Shown: piece after piece, positions 1 to 9,910 of the stretch
How the letters are laid out: each line of letters begins with the position of its first letter
Position numbering within the stretch: position 1 is the stretch's first letter
Assembly (NCBI GenBank): GCA_965140395.1
Contig: OZ223205.1
Span: 496,001 to 560,000 of the forward strand
Source of the DNA: Parvibaculum sp002684405
GTDB lineage: Bacteria > Pseudomonadota > Alphaproteobacteria > Parvibaculales > Parvibaculaceae
DNA: 64,000 bases
Reading direction: 5' to 3'
Notes under the pieces: generated by a model
Databases searched by the model: none
What the model saw: only the letters and a program-made list of their open reading frames with translations
What the model was told of the DNA's origin: nothing
Program-made: the position numbers and the translations under genes

Positions 1-160
1 CGGAAACCCGCCCGTCAAATGCCGCGTCCGTCGCAGTCGCGGGGTCCAGCGCGTCCACCGCCGTTACCTGAAGCCCGCCCTGCGCCAGGGCCAGCGCCAG
101 CGGAAGGCCGGAAAGACCGCCGCCGACAATCAGCACATCGCTGTCGATCATTTCGTTCAT
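1..160 (-). CDS. FAD-dependent ubiquinone-biosynthesis hydroxylase (UbiH/COQ6 family), N-terminus only
   Basis: Only the first 53 codons are inside the window; the rest lies beyond the left edge. The translation begins MNEMIDSDVLIVGGGLSGLP, giving a beta strand followed by the GGGLSG dinucleotide-binding turn of flavoprotein monooxygenases, and then runs to an FDGRVS segment that matches the DGR(A/V) motif following the Rossmann fold in UbiH/UbiF/COQ6. The family hydroxylates the benzoquinone ring during ubiquinone synthesis at the inner membrane. The start is the ATG at 158-160; a second in-frame ATG at 149-151 is possible. The next gene to the right diverges from it. Which ring position it hydroxylates cannot be told from this fragment. 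Confidence 0.8.
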   Translation of the reverse strand, partial: MNEMIDSDVLIVGGGLSGLPLALALAQGGLQVTAVDALDPATATDAAFDGRVS

Positions 161-301
161 GACGACAAGATTGGCCGGAAGCCGCCATATGTCCAGTGCT
201 TAACCGGTGCCTTCTCGTCGCAGGGGAGGCCCCGATGGACGGGCGCCCTCCCCGGGCGCTACTCTTTCCCCAACAAACAAGAAAAACGGGAGGAGACGGC
301 C

Positions 302-1555
302 ATGGGTGAGACCCGAGACGACCTGAAGACGCCTCATACGGCCCCAAAGACCGGCATCGGCCTGACCGCGCTAGACGACGATTATCGCGAAGACCTCTAC
401 CGCGTGCTGGACGAGATGCGGCAAACCGATCCCGTCCACCGCGACCGGGAGCTGGGCCGTTTCTTCCTCACCCGGCACGACGATGTGAAGGCGGTACTGC
501 GCGACAAGTCGCTCCATGTCGATCCGCGCGGCGCCCTGCCCGATTCCTATATCCGCCTCATCACCAATGCGCCGGCGGACCGGGAGGACGAATTCGAGCC
601 CTCCATGATCTTTTCCGACGAGCCGGACCATATGCGCCTGCGCCGCCTGGTGAGCCAGGCCTTCAACCCCCGCTCCATCGAAACCATGCGGATACGCATC
701 GGCGAAATCGCCGACGGGTTGCTCGATGAAATGGAAGGAAAAGGGGAAGTCGATTTCATCAAGGCTTTCGCAGGCCCCCTCCCCACCATCGTGATTGCGG
801 AGATGCTGGGCGTGCCGCTCGACCGGCGCGACGACTTCAAACGCTGGTCGGACGATATCGTGCTGGGCTTCGACCCCATTGCGAGCCCGGAAACGCGCCA
901 ACGCATCGAGGCCTCCTCCGAAGCCATGCGGGCCTTTTTCACCGAAACGATTGCGCGCCGCCGGCAAGAACGCAGCGACGATCTCATTTCCGATCTCATC
1001 CGGGCCGAGGAGGAAGGCGAGAAACTCACCAATGACGAGATCCTCTCCATGTGCACGCTATTGCTCACAGCGGGGAACGTCACCACCACCGACCTTATCG
1101 GCAATGGCGTTCATGCGCTGTTGGCTCATCCGGCGGAGTTCGAAAAGCTGAAAGCCGATCCCGACCTGATCGAGAACGCGGTGGAGGAAATGCTGCGCTA
1201 TGACTCACCGGTTACGGATTCCGGGCGCTTCCCGCTGGAGCCCTATGAGGTCGGTGGTGTAGCCGTGGAGCCGGGCCGCTCCATTTCCACCTCGCTCGCG
1301 GCCGCGAACCACGACCCGTCCGTCTATCCTGAACCGCATAAATTCGACGTGACGCGTGAGGACACGCATAACCAGTCCTTCGGGGGCGGCATGCGCATCT
1401 GCCTTGGCGCACCGCTTGCCCGTCTCGAAGCCCAGATTGGCATTGCGAAGCTCATTGAACGCTTCCCGGATATGAAGCCGGGCACGAGCGAGCCCCGGCG
1501 GCGGCATTTGCCCTCTTTCCGCGGGTTCGAGAAGATGCCCATCCGCTTGCACTGA
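302..1555 (+). CDS. Cytochrome P450
   Basis: Soluble bacterial P450 of 417 aa, a normal length for the class. The I-helix oxygen-activation motif reads AGNVTT (about residues 257-262), the K-helix ExxR is E296-M-L-R299, and the haem loop is FGGGMRICLG (360-369) with the axial cysteine at C367. There is no N-terminal membrane anchor, so it should be a cytosolic monooxygenase fed electrons by a ferredoxin and reductase; neither is encoded nearby. A good ribosome site (gggaggag) precedes the ATG. The amidase gene starts 28 bp downstream on the same strand, so the two may be co-transcribed. The substrate is unknown; alkane, terpene or fatty-acid hydroxylation are only guesses. Confidence 0.93.
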   Translation: MGETRDDLKTPHTAPKTGIGLTALDDDYREDLYRVLDEMRQTDPVHRDRELGRFFLTRHDDVKAVLRDKSLHVDPRGALPDSYIRLITNAPADREDEFEPSMIFSDEPDHMRLRRLVSQAFNPRSIETMRIRIGEIADGLLDEMEGKGEVDFIKAFAGPLPTIVIAEMLGVPLDRRDDFKRWSDDIVLGFDPIASPETRQRIEASSEAMRAFFTETIARRRQERSDDLISDLIRAEEEGEKLTNDEILSMCTLLLTAGNVTTTDLIGNGVHALLAHPAEFEKLKADPDLIENAVEEMLRYDSPVTDSGRFPLEPYEVGGVAVEPGRSISTSLAAANHDPSVYPEPHKFDVTREDTHNQSFGGGMRICLGAPLARLEAQIGIAKLIERFPDMKPGTSEPRRRHLPSFRGFEKMPIRLH

Positions 1556-1583
1556 CCGCCTATTAAAGCCAAGGAGTTCCGAC

Positions 1584-2990
1584 GTGACGACCCCCCGCAA
1601 GCAGCCCGTCGCTGCCGTCACCCATGACTGGAGCCATATGAGCGCGCTGGAACTGGGCGCGCTCTTCGAGGACCGCGTCGCCGATCCGCGCGACGTGACG
1701 GAAGTCTTCCTCGCCCATGCCGAGGAAAACGACCCCGACCACCGCATCTATGTGCGGCTGACGAAGGAGCGCGCCCGCGCGGAAGCCGCCGCCGCCGCCG
1801 ACCGCGCGAAACGGGGACTTCGGCGCGGCCCGCTCGACGGTGTGCCTCTCTCCTGGAAGGACCTTTTCGATATGGCGGGCGAGCCGACCGCCGCAGGCTC
1901 GCTGCCGCTGAAGGATCGTGTTCCCGCGCAGGATGCGGAAGTCCTGACACGCCTGACCCGGGCAGGCCTTGTCGCGCTCGGCAAGACGACCATGACGGAG
2001 CTTGCCTTTTCCGGCCTCGGCGTGAACCCGAAATTCGGCACCCCCGCCAACCCATGGGACGACAAGGTGGAACGCGCGCCGGGCGGATCCTCCGCGGGCG
2101 CGGGCGTCTCGGTCGCATCCGGCCTCGCAGCGGCGGCCATCGGCACGGATACGGGCGGCTCGGTACGCATCCCCGCCGCCTGGAACGGGCTTGTCGGCCT
2201 CAAGACCACACATGGCCGCGTACCGCTCGCCGGTACCGTTCCCCTGTCTCACACCTTCGACACGGTGGGACCGCTGACCCGCGACGTCGCCGATGCCGCC
2301 GCGCTTTTCGGCCTGCTCGCCGGGACCGGAACGCCGGACCTGGAGGGGCACGAACTCGGCCGGACCGTGCTCTGGCTGCCCAAAGGCGTAGCGGGCGATA
2401 TAGGCTGGCAAGGGCTCGAAGACGGCATCGCCGCGGCGGTCGATGCCGCGCTCCACAAACTCGTGGCCAAAGGCGTGCGCATCGTCGAGCATGACCTGCC
2501 CGAACTCGACGAGATCAACGCGCTGGCCTGGTCGCCGACCGAAAGCCGCCTTGTGGCGGACGCCTATGCGCTGTGGGGCGAGATGCTGCGCACTAATGAG
2601 GACAGGATCTTCCGACCGGTCTTCGAGCGCGTGACGGCAGGCGAAGCCCTGAAAATCGCAGACCTGATGCGCGCCGATGCCCGGCGCGAGAATATCCGGA
2701 ACCTCTATCTTGCCCGTACCGCCGGCGTCGATGCGGTCGTGATGCCCACCGTCGCCATCGCGCCGCCGCCCATCGCCGAGCTGGAACCCGGCGGCGATGG
2801 CTATGGACAGGCAAACCGCATGGCGCTGCGCAACACCACCATCGGCAATCAGCTCGGTCTTTGCGCCGTCACGCTGCCCGTTGGCCACGATGCGAAAGGC
2901 ATGCCCGTCGGCTTGATGCTGCAGGCCGCGCCCGGCCATGACGAAAAGCTGCTGCGTCTCGCCAGAGCCATCGAAAAGGCGCTGAACTAG
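1584..2990 (+). CDS. Amidase-signature family hydrolase
   Basis: 468-aa amidase-signature enzyme. The Ser-cisSer-Lys triad can be placed: Lys92 in SWKDLFD, cis-Ser169 in GGSSAG and nucleophile Ser193 in TDTGGSVRIPAA, with the 24-residue Ser-Ser spacing usual for the family. Such enzymes hydrolyse carboxylic amides to acid and ammonia; GatA is a relative, but no gatB or gatC lies nearby, so a catabolic amidase is more likely. An aaggag ribosome site precedes the start. It follows the P450 gene by 28 bp and ends in a hairpin terminator shared with the convergent dehydrogenase gene. The substrate is not predictable from sequence. Confidence 0.9.
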   Translation: MTTPRKQPVAAVTHDWSHMSALELGALFEDRVADPRDVTEVFLAHAEENDPDHRIYVRLTKERARAEAAAAADRAKRGLRRGPLDGVPLSWKDLFDMAGEPTAAGSLPLKDRVPAQDAEVLTRLTRAGLVALGKTTMTELAFSGLGVNPKFGTPANPWDDKVERAPGGSSAGAGVSVASGLAAAAIGTDTGGSVRIPAAWNGLVGLKTTHGRVPLAGTVPLSHTFDTVGPLTRDVADAAALFGLLAGTGTPDLEGHELGRTVLWLPKGVAGDIGWQGLEDGIAAAVDAALHKLVAKGVRIVEHDLPELDEINALAWSPTESRLVADAYALWGEMLRTNEDRIFRPVFERVTAGEALKIADLMRADARRENIRNLYLARTAGVDAVVMPTVAIAPPPIAELEPGGDGYGQANRMALRNTTIGNQLGLCAVTLPVGHDAKGMPVGLMLQAAPGHDEKLLRLARAIEKALN

Positions 2991-3001
2991 ACAAAGAAAA
3001 A

Positions 3002-3029
3002 CCCCGGAGAGCAATCTCCGGGGTTTCGT
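3002..3029. terminator. Bidirectional hairpin terminator between convergent genes
   Basis: A perfect 9-bp stem (CCCCGGAGA at 3002-3010, TCTCCGGGG at 3015-3023) with a GCAA loop. It is followed by a T-rich run on the plus strand and preceded by an A-rich run (AAAGAAAAA) that becomes a T-tract for the minus strand. It sits between the stops of the amidase (2990) and the PQQ dehydrogenase (3048) and can serve both. Confidence 0.85.
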
Positions 3030-3047
3030 TCGTAAACAGACGAACCG

Positions 3048-5315
<2,268 letters not shown>

Positions 5316-5940
5316 AGTCTCCCCGTCCTGTTGTCCCTCGCCCGCTGCCGTGACGGCGCACAGGCTGCTTTTTCTTATGCGGAGTTGCACTCCGCCTTTT
5401 GTCCAGAGAGTAGCGCAACCGCCGGGAGGCGCAAATGGTTCGGCGGCAGATTGACGCAGCAATTTGCGCACAAAAATTATGCAGAACGACCAAATTGCGC
5501 CCAATTTAGCCAATCCGCCGCACAAGCCGACACGCGCCAAGGCAATAATGAACGTCTTTTCAACAGCTTACCTGAAACGGTCGGGACAGGAGACCCGACA
5601 GCGCGGCCGAACACCGTCTGCAACCTCAGCAAGGGACACTCGGGTAAGCCGCCATCGGGACCATCGGAGACGCTGATTTATCGCCCCCTCGCCCTTCCGG
5701 AGGGCAGCATGGAGACAGGCCCAAAAATTAGGCAATATTGCCCGGGTTACATAATGGCAATCAAGCGGTAATGTAGAAAATTCCCTTATTCTACAGTGAG
5801 TTAGATGTGCACAACAATTCGGCACGCTTCTTGAGATAGGGACCTGACAGGCAATGTGCCGGGAGGCACATTCCTTCTGATCAGAGGCGCGCAAAAAGAC
5901 AGGCCCGGTGAGGCTTGCCGCAGCCAAGGAGCACAATTCG
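5316..5940. other. Divergent intergenic region, 625 bp
   Basis: Non-coding stretch between the leftward PQQ dehydrogenase and the rightward amt gene. The right half is AT-rich compared with the genes. It holds the sigma-54-like element at 5820-5835 and, between that and the amt start, a perfect 8-bp hairpin (AATGTGCC at 5853-5860, loop GGGA, GGCACATT at 5865-5872). No convincing small gene was found. I could not place a promoter for the dehydrogenase. Confidence 0.6.
5820..5835 (+). promoter_or_regulatory. Sigma-54-like -24/-12 element upstream of the first amt gene
   Basis: CGGCACGCTTCTTGAG fits the TGGCACG-N4-TTGC consensus with correct GG-to-GC spacing but GA in place of the -12 GC. It lies 105 bp before the amt ATG. 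Elements with the same TTGA variation precede glnK and the third amt gene, which supports it, although the -12 deviation would be expected to weaken the promoter. Confidence 0.45.
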
Positions 5941-7284
5941 ATGAAAGAAACTCAGATTCTCGCCAGGGGGTTGCGGCAGGCGGCCACCCGGACCGCGCTT
6001 GCCGCGGGAACGGGAGCCTTCGTACTGCTTGCCGGCGCGGGTAGCGCCTTCGCCCAGGAGGCCGAGGCCCCGACCATCAGCGCAGGCGACACCGCCTGGA
6101 TGATCACCGCCACCGCGCTGGTGCTTTTGATGACCATTCCCGGCCTGGCGCTCTTCTATGGCGGCATGGTCCGCAAGAAGAACGTCGTGGCGATGACCGC
6201 GCAGAACTTCGTCATGGCCGCGGTTGGGACCATCGTCTGGATGGTAGCCGGCTATTCCCTCGCCTTCACCGATGGCGGCAGCATGAACGCCATCATCGGC
6301 GGCCTCGACAAGGCGTTCCTGTCGGGTGTCGGCGTGAATTCCGTTTCGGGCACCATTCCCGAAACCGTCTTCATGATGTTCCAGATGACCTTTGCGATCA
6401 TCACGCCGGCGCTGATTACCGGCGCCTATGCGGACCGCATGAAGTTTTCCAGCATGCTTCTCTTCATGACGCTCTGGCTGGTCTTCATCTATTCCCCCGT
6501 CACCCACTGGGTGTGGGGCGGCGGTTTCCTTGGCGCCGACGGCGTGCTCGATTTCGCCGGCGGCACGGTGGTGCATATCAATGCCGGTATCGCGGGCCTT
6601 GTCTGCTGCCTCGTCCTCGGGCCCCGCAAGGGCTATGGCCATGACAACATGGCGCCGCACAATGTGGTGCTGACCATGATCGGCGCCTCGCTTCTGTGGG
6701 TGGGCTGGTTCGGCTTCAACGCCGGCTCCGAACTCGCCGCCGATGGCCGCGCCGGCATGGCGATGGCCGTGACGCAGATCGCAACCGCTGCGGGCGTGCT
6801 GTCCTGGATGTTCGCCGAATGGCTGGTCCACAAGAAACCGACCCTGCTGGGCATGTGCTCGGGCGCAGTGGCGGGCCTCGTCGCCATCACCCCGGCATCC
6901 GGCTTCGTGGCCCCGGGCGGCGCGCTCTGGATTGGCCTTGCCTCCGGTGTGCTCTGCTTTTTTGCCGCGACCAGCCTGAAGAACGCGCTGGGTTATGACG
7001 ATGCGCTGGACGTTTTCGGCGTGCACTGCGTGGGCGGTATCGTCGGCGCGGTCCTGACCGGCGTCTTCGCCTCCGCCGCGGTCGGCGGCACGGCGGGCGG
7101 CCTGGAAGGCAACTGGCCCCAGCTCTGGATCCAGATAAAGAGCGTGCTGATCACCCTGGCCTATTCCGGTATCGGCAGCTTCATCCTGCTGATGATCGTG
7201 AAATCCATTCTTGGTCTGCGCGTCACGCCGCAGGAAGAGACCGAAGGCCTCGACATCACGCTGCATGGCGAGACGATCCACTAA
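5941..7284 (+). CDS. amtB: Ammonium transporter (Amt family), first of three
   Basis: 447-aa Amt channel. It begins with a signal sequence ending near SAFAQEAEA, as in AmtB, and has about eleven membrane helices. The twin pore histidines are H212 (VVHINAG) and H362 (FGVHCVGG), and FYGGMVRKKN marks the first helix hairpin. It conducts ammonium across the inner membrane and would be gated by trimeric PII bound on the cytoplasmic face. The ATG at 5941 is preferred over an upstream in-frame codon at 5908 because aaggag lies just before it and the signal peptide then starts correctly. A strong terminator follows, so it is a separate transcript from glnK, 476 bp away. Confidence 0.93.
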   Translation: MKETQILARGLRQAATRTALAAGTGAFVLLAGAGSAFAQEAEAPTISAGDTAWMITATALVLLMTIPGLALFYGGMVRKKNVVAMTAQNFVMAAVGTIVWMVAGYSLAFTDGGSMNAIIGGLDKAFLSGVGVNSVSGTIPETVFMMFQMTFAIITPALITGAYADRMKFSSMLLFMTLWLVFIYSPVTHWVWGGGFLGADGVLDFAGGTVVHINAGIAGLVCCLVLGPRKGYGHDNMAPHNVVLTMIGASLLWVGWFGFNAGSELAADGRAGMAMAVTQIATAAGVLSWMFAEWLVHKKPTLLGMCSGAVAGLVAITPASGFVAPGGALWIGLASGVLCFFAATSLKNALGYDDALDVFGVHCVGGIVGAVLTGVFASAAVGGTAGGLEGNWPQLWIQIKSVLITLAYSGIGSFILLMIVKSILGLRVTPQEETEGLDITLHGETIH

Positions 7285-7343
7285 GGCCGGTCCGGCCGGC
7301 AATGCGAAACGCATAATTCCGGACACGGATATTCGGAACAGGG

Positions 7344-7373
7344 AAAGGGCGCTTTTCGGAGCGCCCTTTTTCA
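7344..7373 (+). terminator. Rho-independent terminator of the first amt gene
   Basis: Nine-bp GC-rich stem AAAGGGCGC (7344-7352) and GCGCCCTTT (7361-7369) with an 8-nt loop, running into TTTTTC. It ends the first amt transcript and separates it from the glnK promoter region. Confidence 0.9.
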
Positions 7374-7453
7374 TGCCTGGCTTATTGCACGATCCATTGA
7401 GACGATTCTTGTGCTGCCGAAAAAGGAGTCAGTTGTTCATGGCATCATCCGGG

Positions 7454-7470
7454 TGCACACTTTTTGTGCA
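7454..7470. promoter_or_regulatory. NtrC-like binding dyad upstream of glnK
   Basis: A perfect inverted repeat TGCAC-N7-GTGCA, which matches the 17-bp TGCACY-N5-RGTGCA NtrC consensus in both arms, though the inner Y/R positions differ. It lies about 105 bp upstream of the sigma-54-like element at 7575-7590, the usual distance for an NtrC enhancer. This suggests that glnK and the second amt gene respond to nitrogen limitation. Confidence 0.55.
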
Positions 7471-7574
7471 ACCTGGCCCGGTTTCATGGCCTCTGCGGGG
7501 GATTGTTTTTCCTTTCGCAATTCACCGCGAGGATTCAGGGCGTCGATTCAAAGACTTACCAAATAGTTCATGTC

Positions 7575-7590
7575 CGGCACGGTTTTTGAA
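7575..7590 (+). promoter_or_regulatory. Sigma-54-like -24/-12 element of the glnK-amt operon
   Basis: CGGCACGGTTTTTGAA fits TGGCACG-N4-TTGC with GA replacing GC at -12. It lies 170 bp before glnK and downstream of the NtrC-like dyad. The predicted leader then contains a hairpin at 7639-7664 (GCCGGGCTT, 8-nt loop, AAGCCCGGC) that lacks a U-tract and so is not a simple terminator. The rest of the 7285-7760 gap shows no gene I can support. Confidence 0.5.
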
Positions 7591-7760
7591 GATGCCTTTG
7601 CAACCCGCTCCCGCTTGCTTGCGGCAAATGTCCGGTAAGCCGGGCTTGGGAGATGAAGCCCGGCAGGGATCATGAGGGGAACGTCGGCACGGCCAGACAT
7701 GCGCATCATCAGTCACGCGTATGACCTGCCCGGCCAAATGAGAGAAAGAGGAAACTCGAT

Positions 7761-8099
7761 ATGAAGCTCGTTATGGCAATCATCAAGCCGTTCAAGCTGG
7801 ACGAGGTCCGCGAGGCGCTCACCGCGCTTGGGGTCCAAGGCCTGACGGTGACGGAAGTAAAAGGGTATGGCCGCCAGAAGGGTCAGACGGAAATCTATCG
7901 CGGCGCCGAGTATGCCGTGAACTTCCTGCCCAAGCTGAAAATTGAAGTCGCTGTGCCGACCGATCAGGCCGACAAGGTCGTTGCCGCTATCAGCGGTGCC
8001 GCCAAGACCGGTCAGATCGGCGACGGCAAGATTTTCGTGAGCTCGGTGGAACAGGTGCTGCGTATCCGCACCGGCGAAACCGACGCGGAAGCCCTCTGA
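7761..8099 (+). CDS. glnK: Nitrogen regulatory protein PII (GlnK)
   Basis: 112-aa PII protein, exactly the family length. The uridylylation site Tyr51 sits in the T-loop in IYRGAEYAVNFLP, and the family signature YGRQKGQTEIYRGAEY is complete. PII trimers sense 2-oxoglutarate, ATP/ADP and (through uridylylation) glutamine, and block Amt channels when nitrogen is plentiful. It is 58 bp upstream of the second amt gene, the classic glnK-amtB pair, and has its own sigma-54-like promoter and NtrC-like site. This is the only PII gene in the window although three Amt proteins are encoded around it; a glnB elsewhere is likely. Confidence 0.96.
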   Translation: MKLVMAIIKPFKLDEVREALTALGVQGLTVTEVKGYGRQKGQTEIYRGAEYAVNFLPKLKIEVAVPTDQADKVVAAISGAAKTGQIGDGKIFVSSVEQVLRIRTGETDAEAL

Positions 8100-8157
8100 C
8101 CGTGCCGGGTTAGACGGGTACTCCCTGGGGAAGGCAACCTCGAAAGCGAGAGGAATT

Positions 8158-9477
8158 ATGAGCAAGAAGACCAATTTCATGAAAATAGCGGGAGTGGCGG
8201 CGATCGCGTCGATCGCCGTGGCATCGCCCGCTTTTGCGCAGGAGGAGCCGTTTACGCTCTCCTCGCCTGAGACCGCGTATATCTTCAATACGCTGTCCTT
8301 CCTGATGACGGGCTTCCTCGTCATGTTCATGGCAGCCGGCTTTGCCATGCTGGAAGCTGGCCTCGTCCGTTCCAAGAACGTGGCGATGCAGTGCACAAAG
8401 AACATCGCCATCTACGCGATCGGCGGCATCATGTACTACCTCGTCGGCTACAACCTGATGTACGCGGGTGTGGACGGCGGCTATTTCGGTTCGATCGCCT
8501 TGTGGGGCGTGTCCGACAGCATGCCGACGGATGGCGCAGGCTACGCCTCTGCTTCCGACTGGTTCTTCCAGATGGTGTTCGTGGCAACCGCCGCGTCCAT
8601 CGTGTCCGGTACGCTTGCCGAGCGTATCCGCCTGTGGCCGTTCATGATCTTCACCGTGTTCCTGACCGGCTTCATTTACCCGATCCAGGGCTCCTGGCAG
8701 TGGGGCGGCGGCTGGCTGAGCGAAATGGGCTTCTCCGATTTCGCCGGCTCGACGATCGTACACTCCTGCGGCGGCTGGGCGGCTCTGATGGGTGCGCTGG
8801 TGCTTGGCGCGCGTATCGGCAAATACGGCCCGAACGGCGAAGTGAACGCCCTTCCGGGTTCCTCCATGCCCCTCGCCACGCTGGGTACCTTCATCCTGTG
8901 GCTCGGCTGGTTCGGCTTCAACGGCGGTTCCCAGCTTGCGCTCGGCACCTTCGCCGACGCCAATGCTATTGCGACCATCTTCATCAACACCAACATGGCG
9001 GCTGCTGCCGGCGTAGTGGTGGCGATGGTGCTGACGCAGCTGATCTACAAGAAGGTCGACATCACCATGGCGATGAACGGCGCGCTTGCCGGCCTCGTTT
9101 CCATCACGGCTGAACCCCTCACCCCGACCCTCGGCTCGGCTGCCATCATCGGCGGCATCGGCGCCGTAATCGTGGTGCTGACGGTTCCGCTCCTCGACAA
9201 GCTCAAGATCGACGACGTTGTGGGTGCGATCCCGGTCCACCTCTTCTGCGGCATCTGGGGCACGATGGCGGTTCCGATCACCAATGGGGACGCGAGCTTC
9301 GCGACACAGGCGACGGGCGTGATCTCGATCGGCATCTTCGTTTCGCTGGTCAGCCTGGTTCTGTGGCTGGTCCTGCGCTTCACGATCGGCATCCGCTGCT
9401 CGGAAGAAGAAGAGCTCATGGGTCTCGACAAAGCCGAGATCGGCGTCGAAGCCTATCCCGAGTTCAGCCAGGCGTAA
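8158..9477 (+). CDS. amtB: Ammonium transporter (Amt family), glnK-linked
   Basis: 439-aa Amt channel with a signal peptide ending near SPAFAQEEP, the pore histidines H202 (TIVHSCGGW) and H361 (IPVHLFCGIWG), and a GWFGFNGGS helix motif. It differs clearly from the first amt gene: it has an RSKNVAMQCTKN segment after helix 1, a longer extracellular loop near residues 105-130, and an acidic C-terminal tail. It is co-transcribed with glnK (58-bp gap) and is therefore the most likely PII-gated transporter of the three. A strong terminator follows at 9554. An agagg ribosome site precedes the start. Confidence 0.93.
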   Translation: MSKKTNFMKIAGVAAIASIAVASPAFAQEEPFTLSSPETAYIFNTLSFLMTGFLVMFMAAGFAMLEAGLVRSKNVAMQCTKNIAIYAIGGIMYYLVGYNLMYAGVDGGYFGSIALWGVSDSMPTDGAGYASASDWFFQMVFVATAASIVSGTLAERIRLWPFMIFTVFLTGFIYPIQGSWQWGGGWLSEMGFSDFAGSTIVHSCGGWAALMGALVLGARIGKYGPNGEVNALPGSSMPLATLGTFILWLGWFGFNGGSQLALGTFADANAIATIFINTNMAAAAGVVVAMVLTQLIYKKVDITMAMNGALAGLVSITAEPLTPTLGSAAIIGGIGAVIVVLTVPLLDKLKIDDVVGAIPVHLFCGIWGTMAVPITNGDASFATQATGVISIGIFVSLVSLVLWLVLRFTIGIRCSEEEELMGLDKAEIGVEAYPEFSQA

Positions 9478-9553
9478 CGCGCGGCTGAAAAGACAGAAGC
9501 CGGCGTCGCCCACCCCTCTGCCACCGACTCTCCGGGTGGCGCCGGCAACACTG

Positions 9554-9585
9554 GAGCCCGACGGTCCCCGTCGGGCTCTTTTTAT
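9554..9585 (+). terminator. Rho-independent terminator of the glnK-amt operon
   Basis: Eleven-bp stem GAGCCCGACGG (9554-9564) and CCGTCGGGCTC (9568-9578) with a 3-nt loop, followed by TTTTTATTT. One of the strongest terminators in the window. Confidence 0.93.
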
Positions 9586-9910
9586 TTGCCCTGCCGAGGA
9601 CGACGACAGCCTCCCGACGCCCCGAGCCGCCGGGACAAATGCATATTAATTGATCGATATGCCTATATATCGGGTCCAATTATTAGGCGTATTTTCGCGA
9701 CCGCCTCTCCCCCTTTATCTGAAAAACTCCCAAAGTCCGCGGAATTCCGCGCTTGCCCGGAAAATGGGCAGGCTGGCATGCCCTTTGATTGTGCAGAGCG
9801 ACCAATAAAAAGGCTGGGCACCCTGCTGCATGGCGGGCGCAACACCGGCTTGGGGAGAACGGTCCGGCATTTCCGTTCGGACCGACGGTGGCACCGAAGG
9901 AGAGCATTTC
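9586..9910 (+). promoter_or_regulatory. Promoter region of the third amt gene with a sigma-54-like element
   Basis: This gene-free stretch contains an AT-rich inverted repeat GCATAT-N10-ATATGC (9641-9662), a possible regulator site. A sigma-54-like TGGCATGCCCTTTGAT lies at 9774-9789 (one mismatch in the -24 box, TTGA instead of TTGC at -12), 121 bp before the start codon. A leader hairpin GGTCCG-N11-CGGACC spans 9861-9883. The NtrC dyad found before glnK is not repeated here. Confidence 0.4.

Noticed and set aside
1563..3014. 483-codon minus-strand frame opposite the amidase gene
   Set aside because: Shadow of an intact amidase with its full catalytic triad. The composition is not protein-like.
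7373..7675. Open frame between the first amt gene and glnK
   Set aside because: It starts inside the terminator, contains the NtrC-like dyad and the sigma-54-like element, and has no domain-like sequence.
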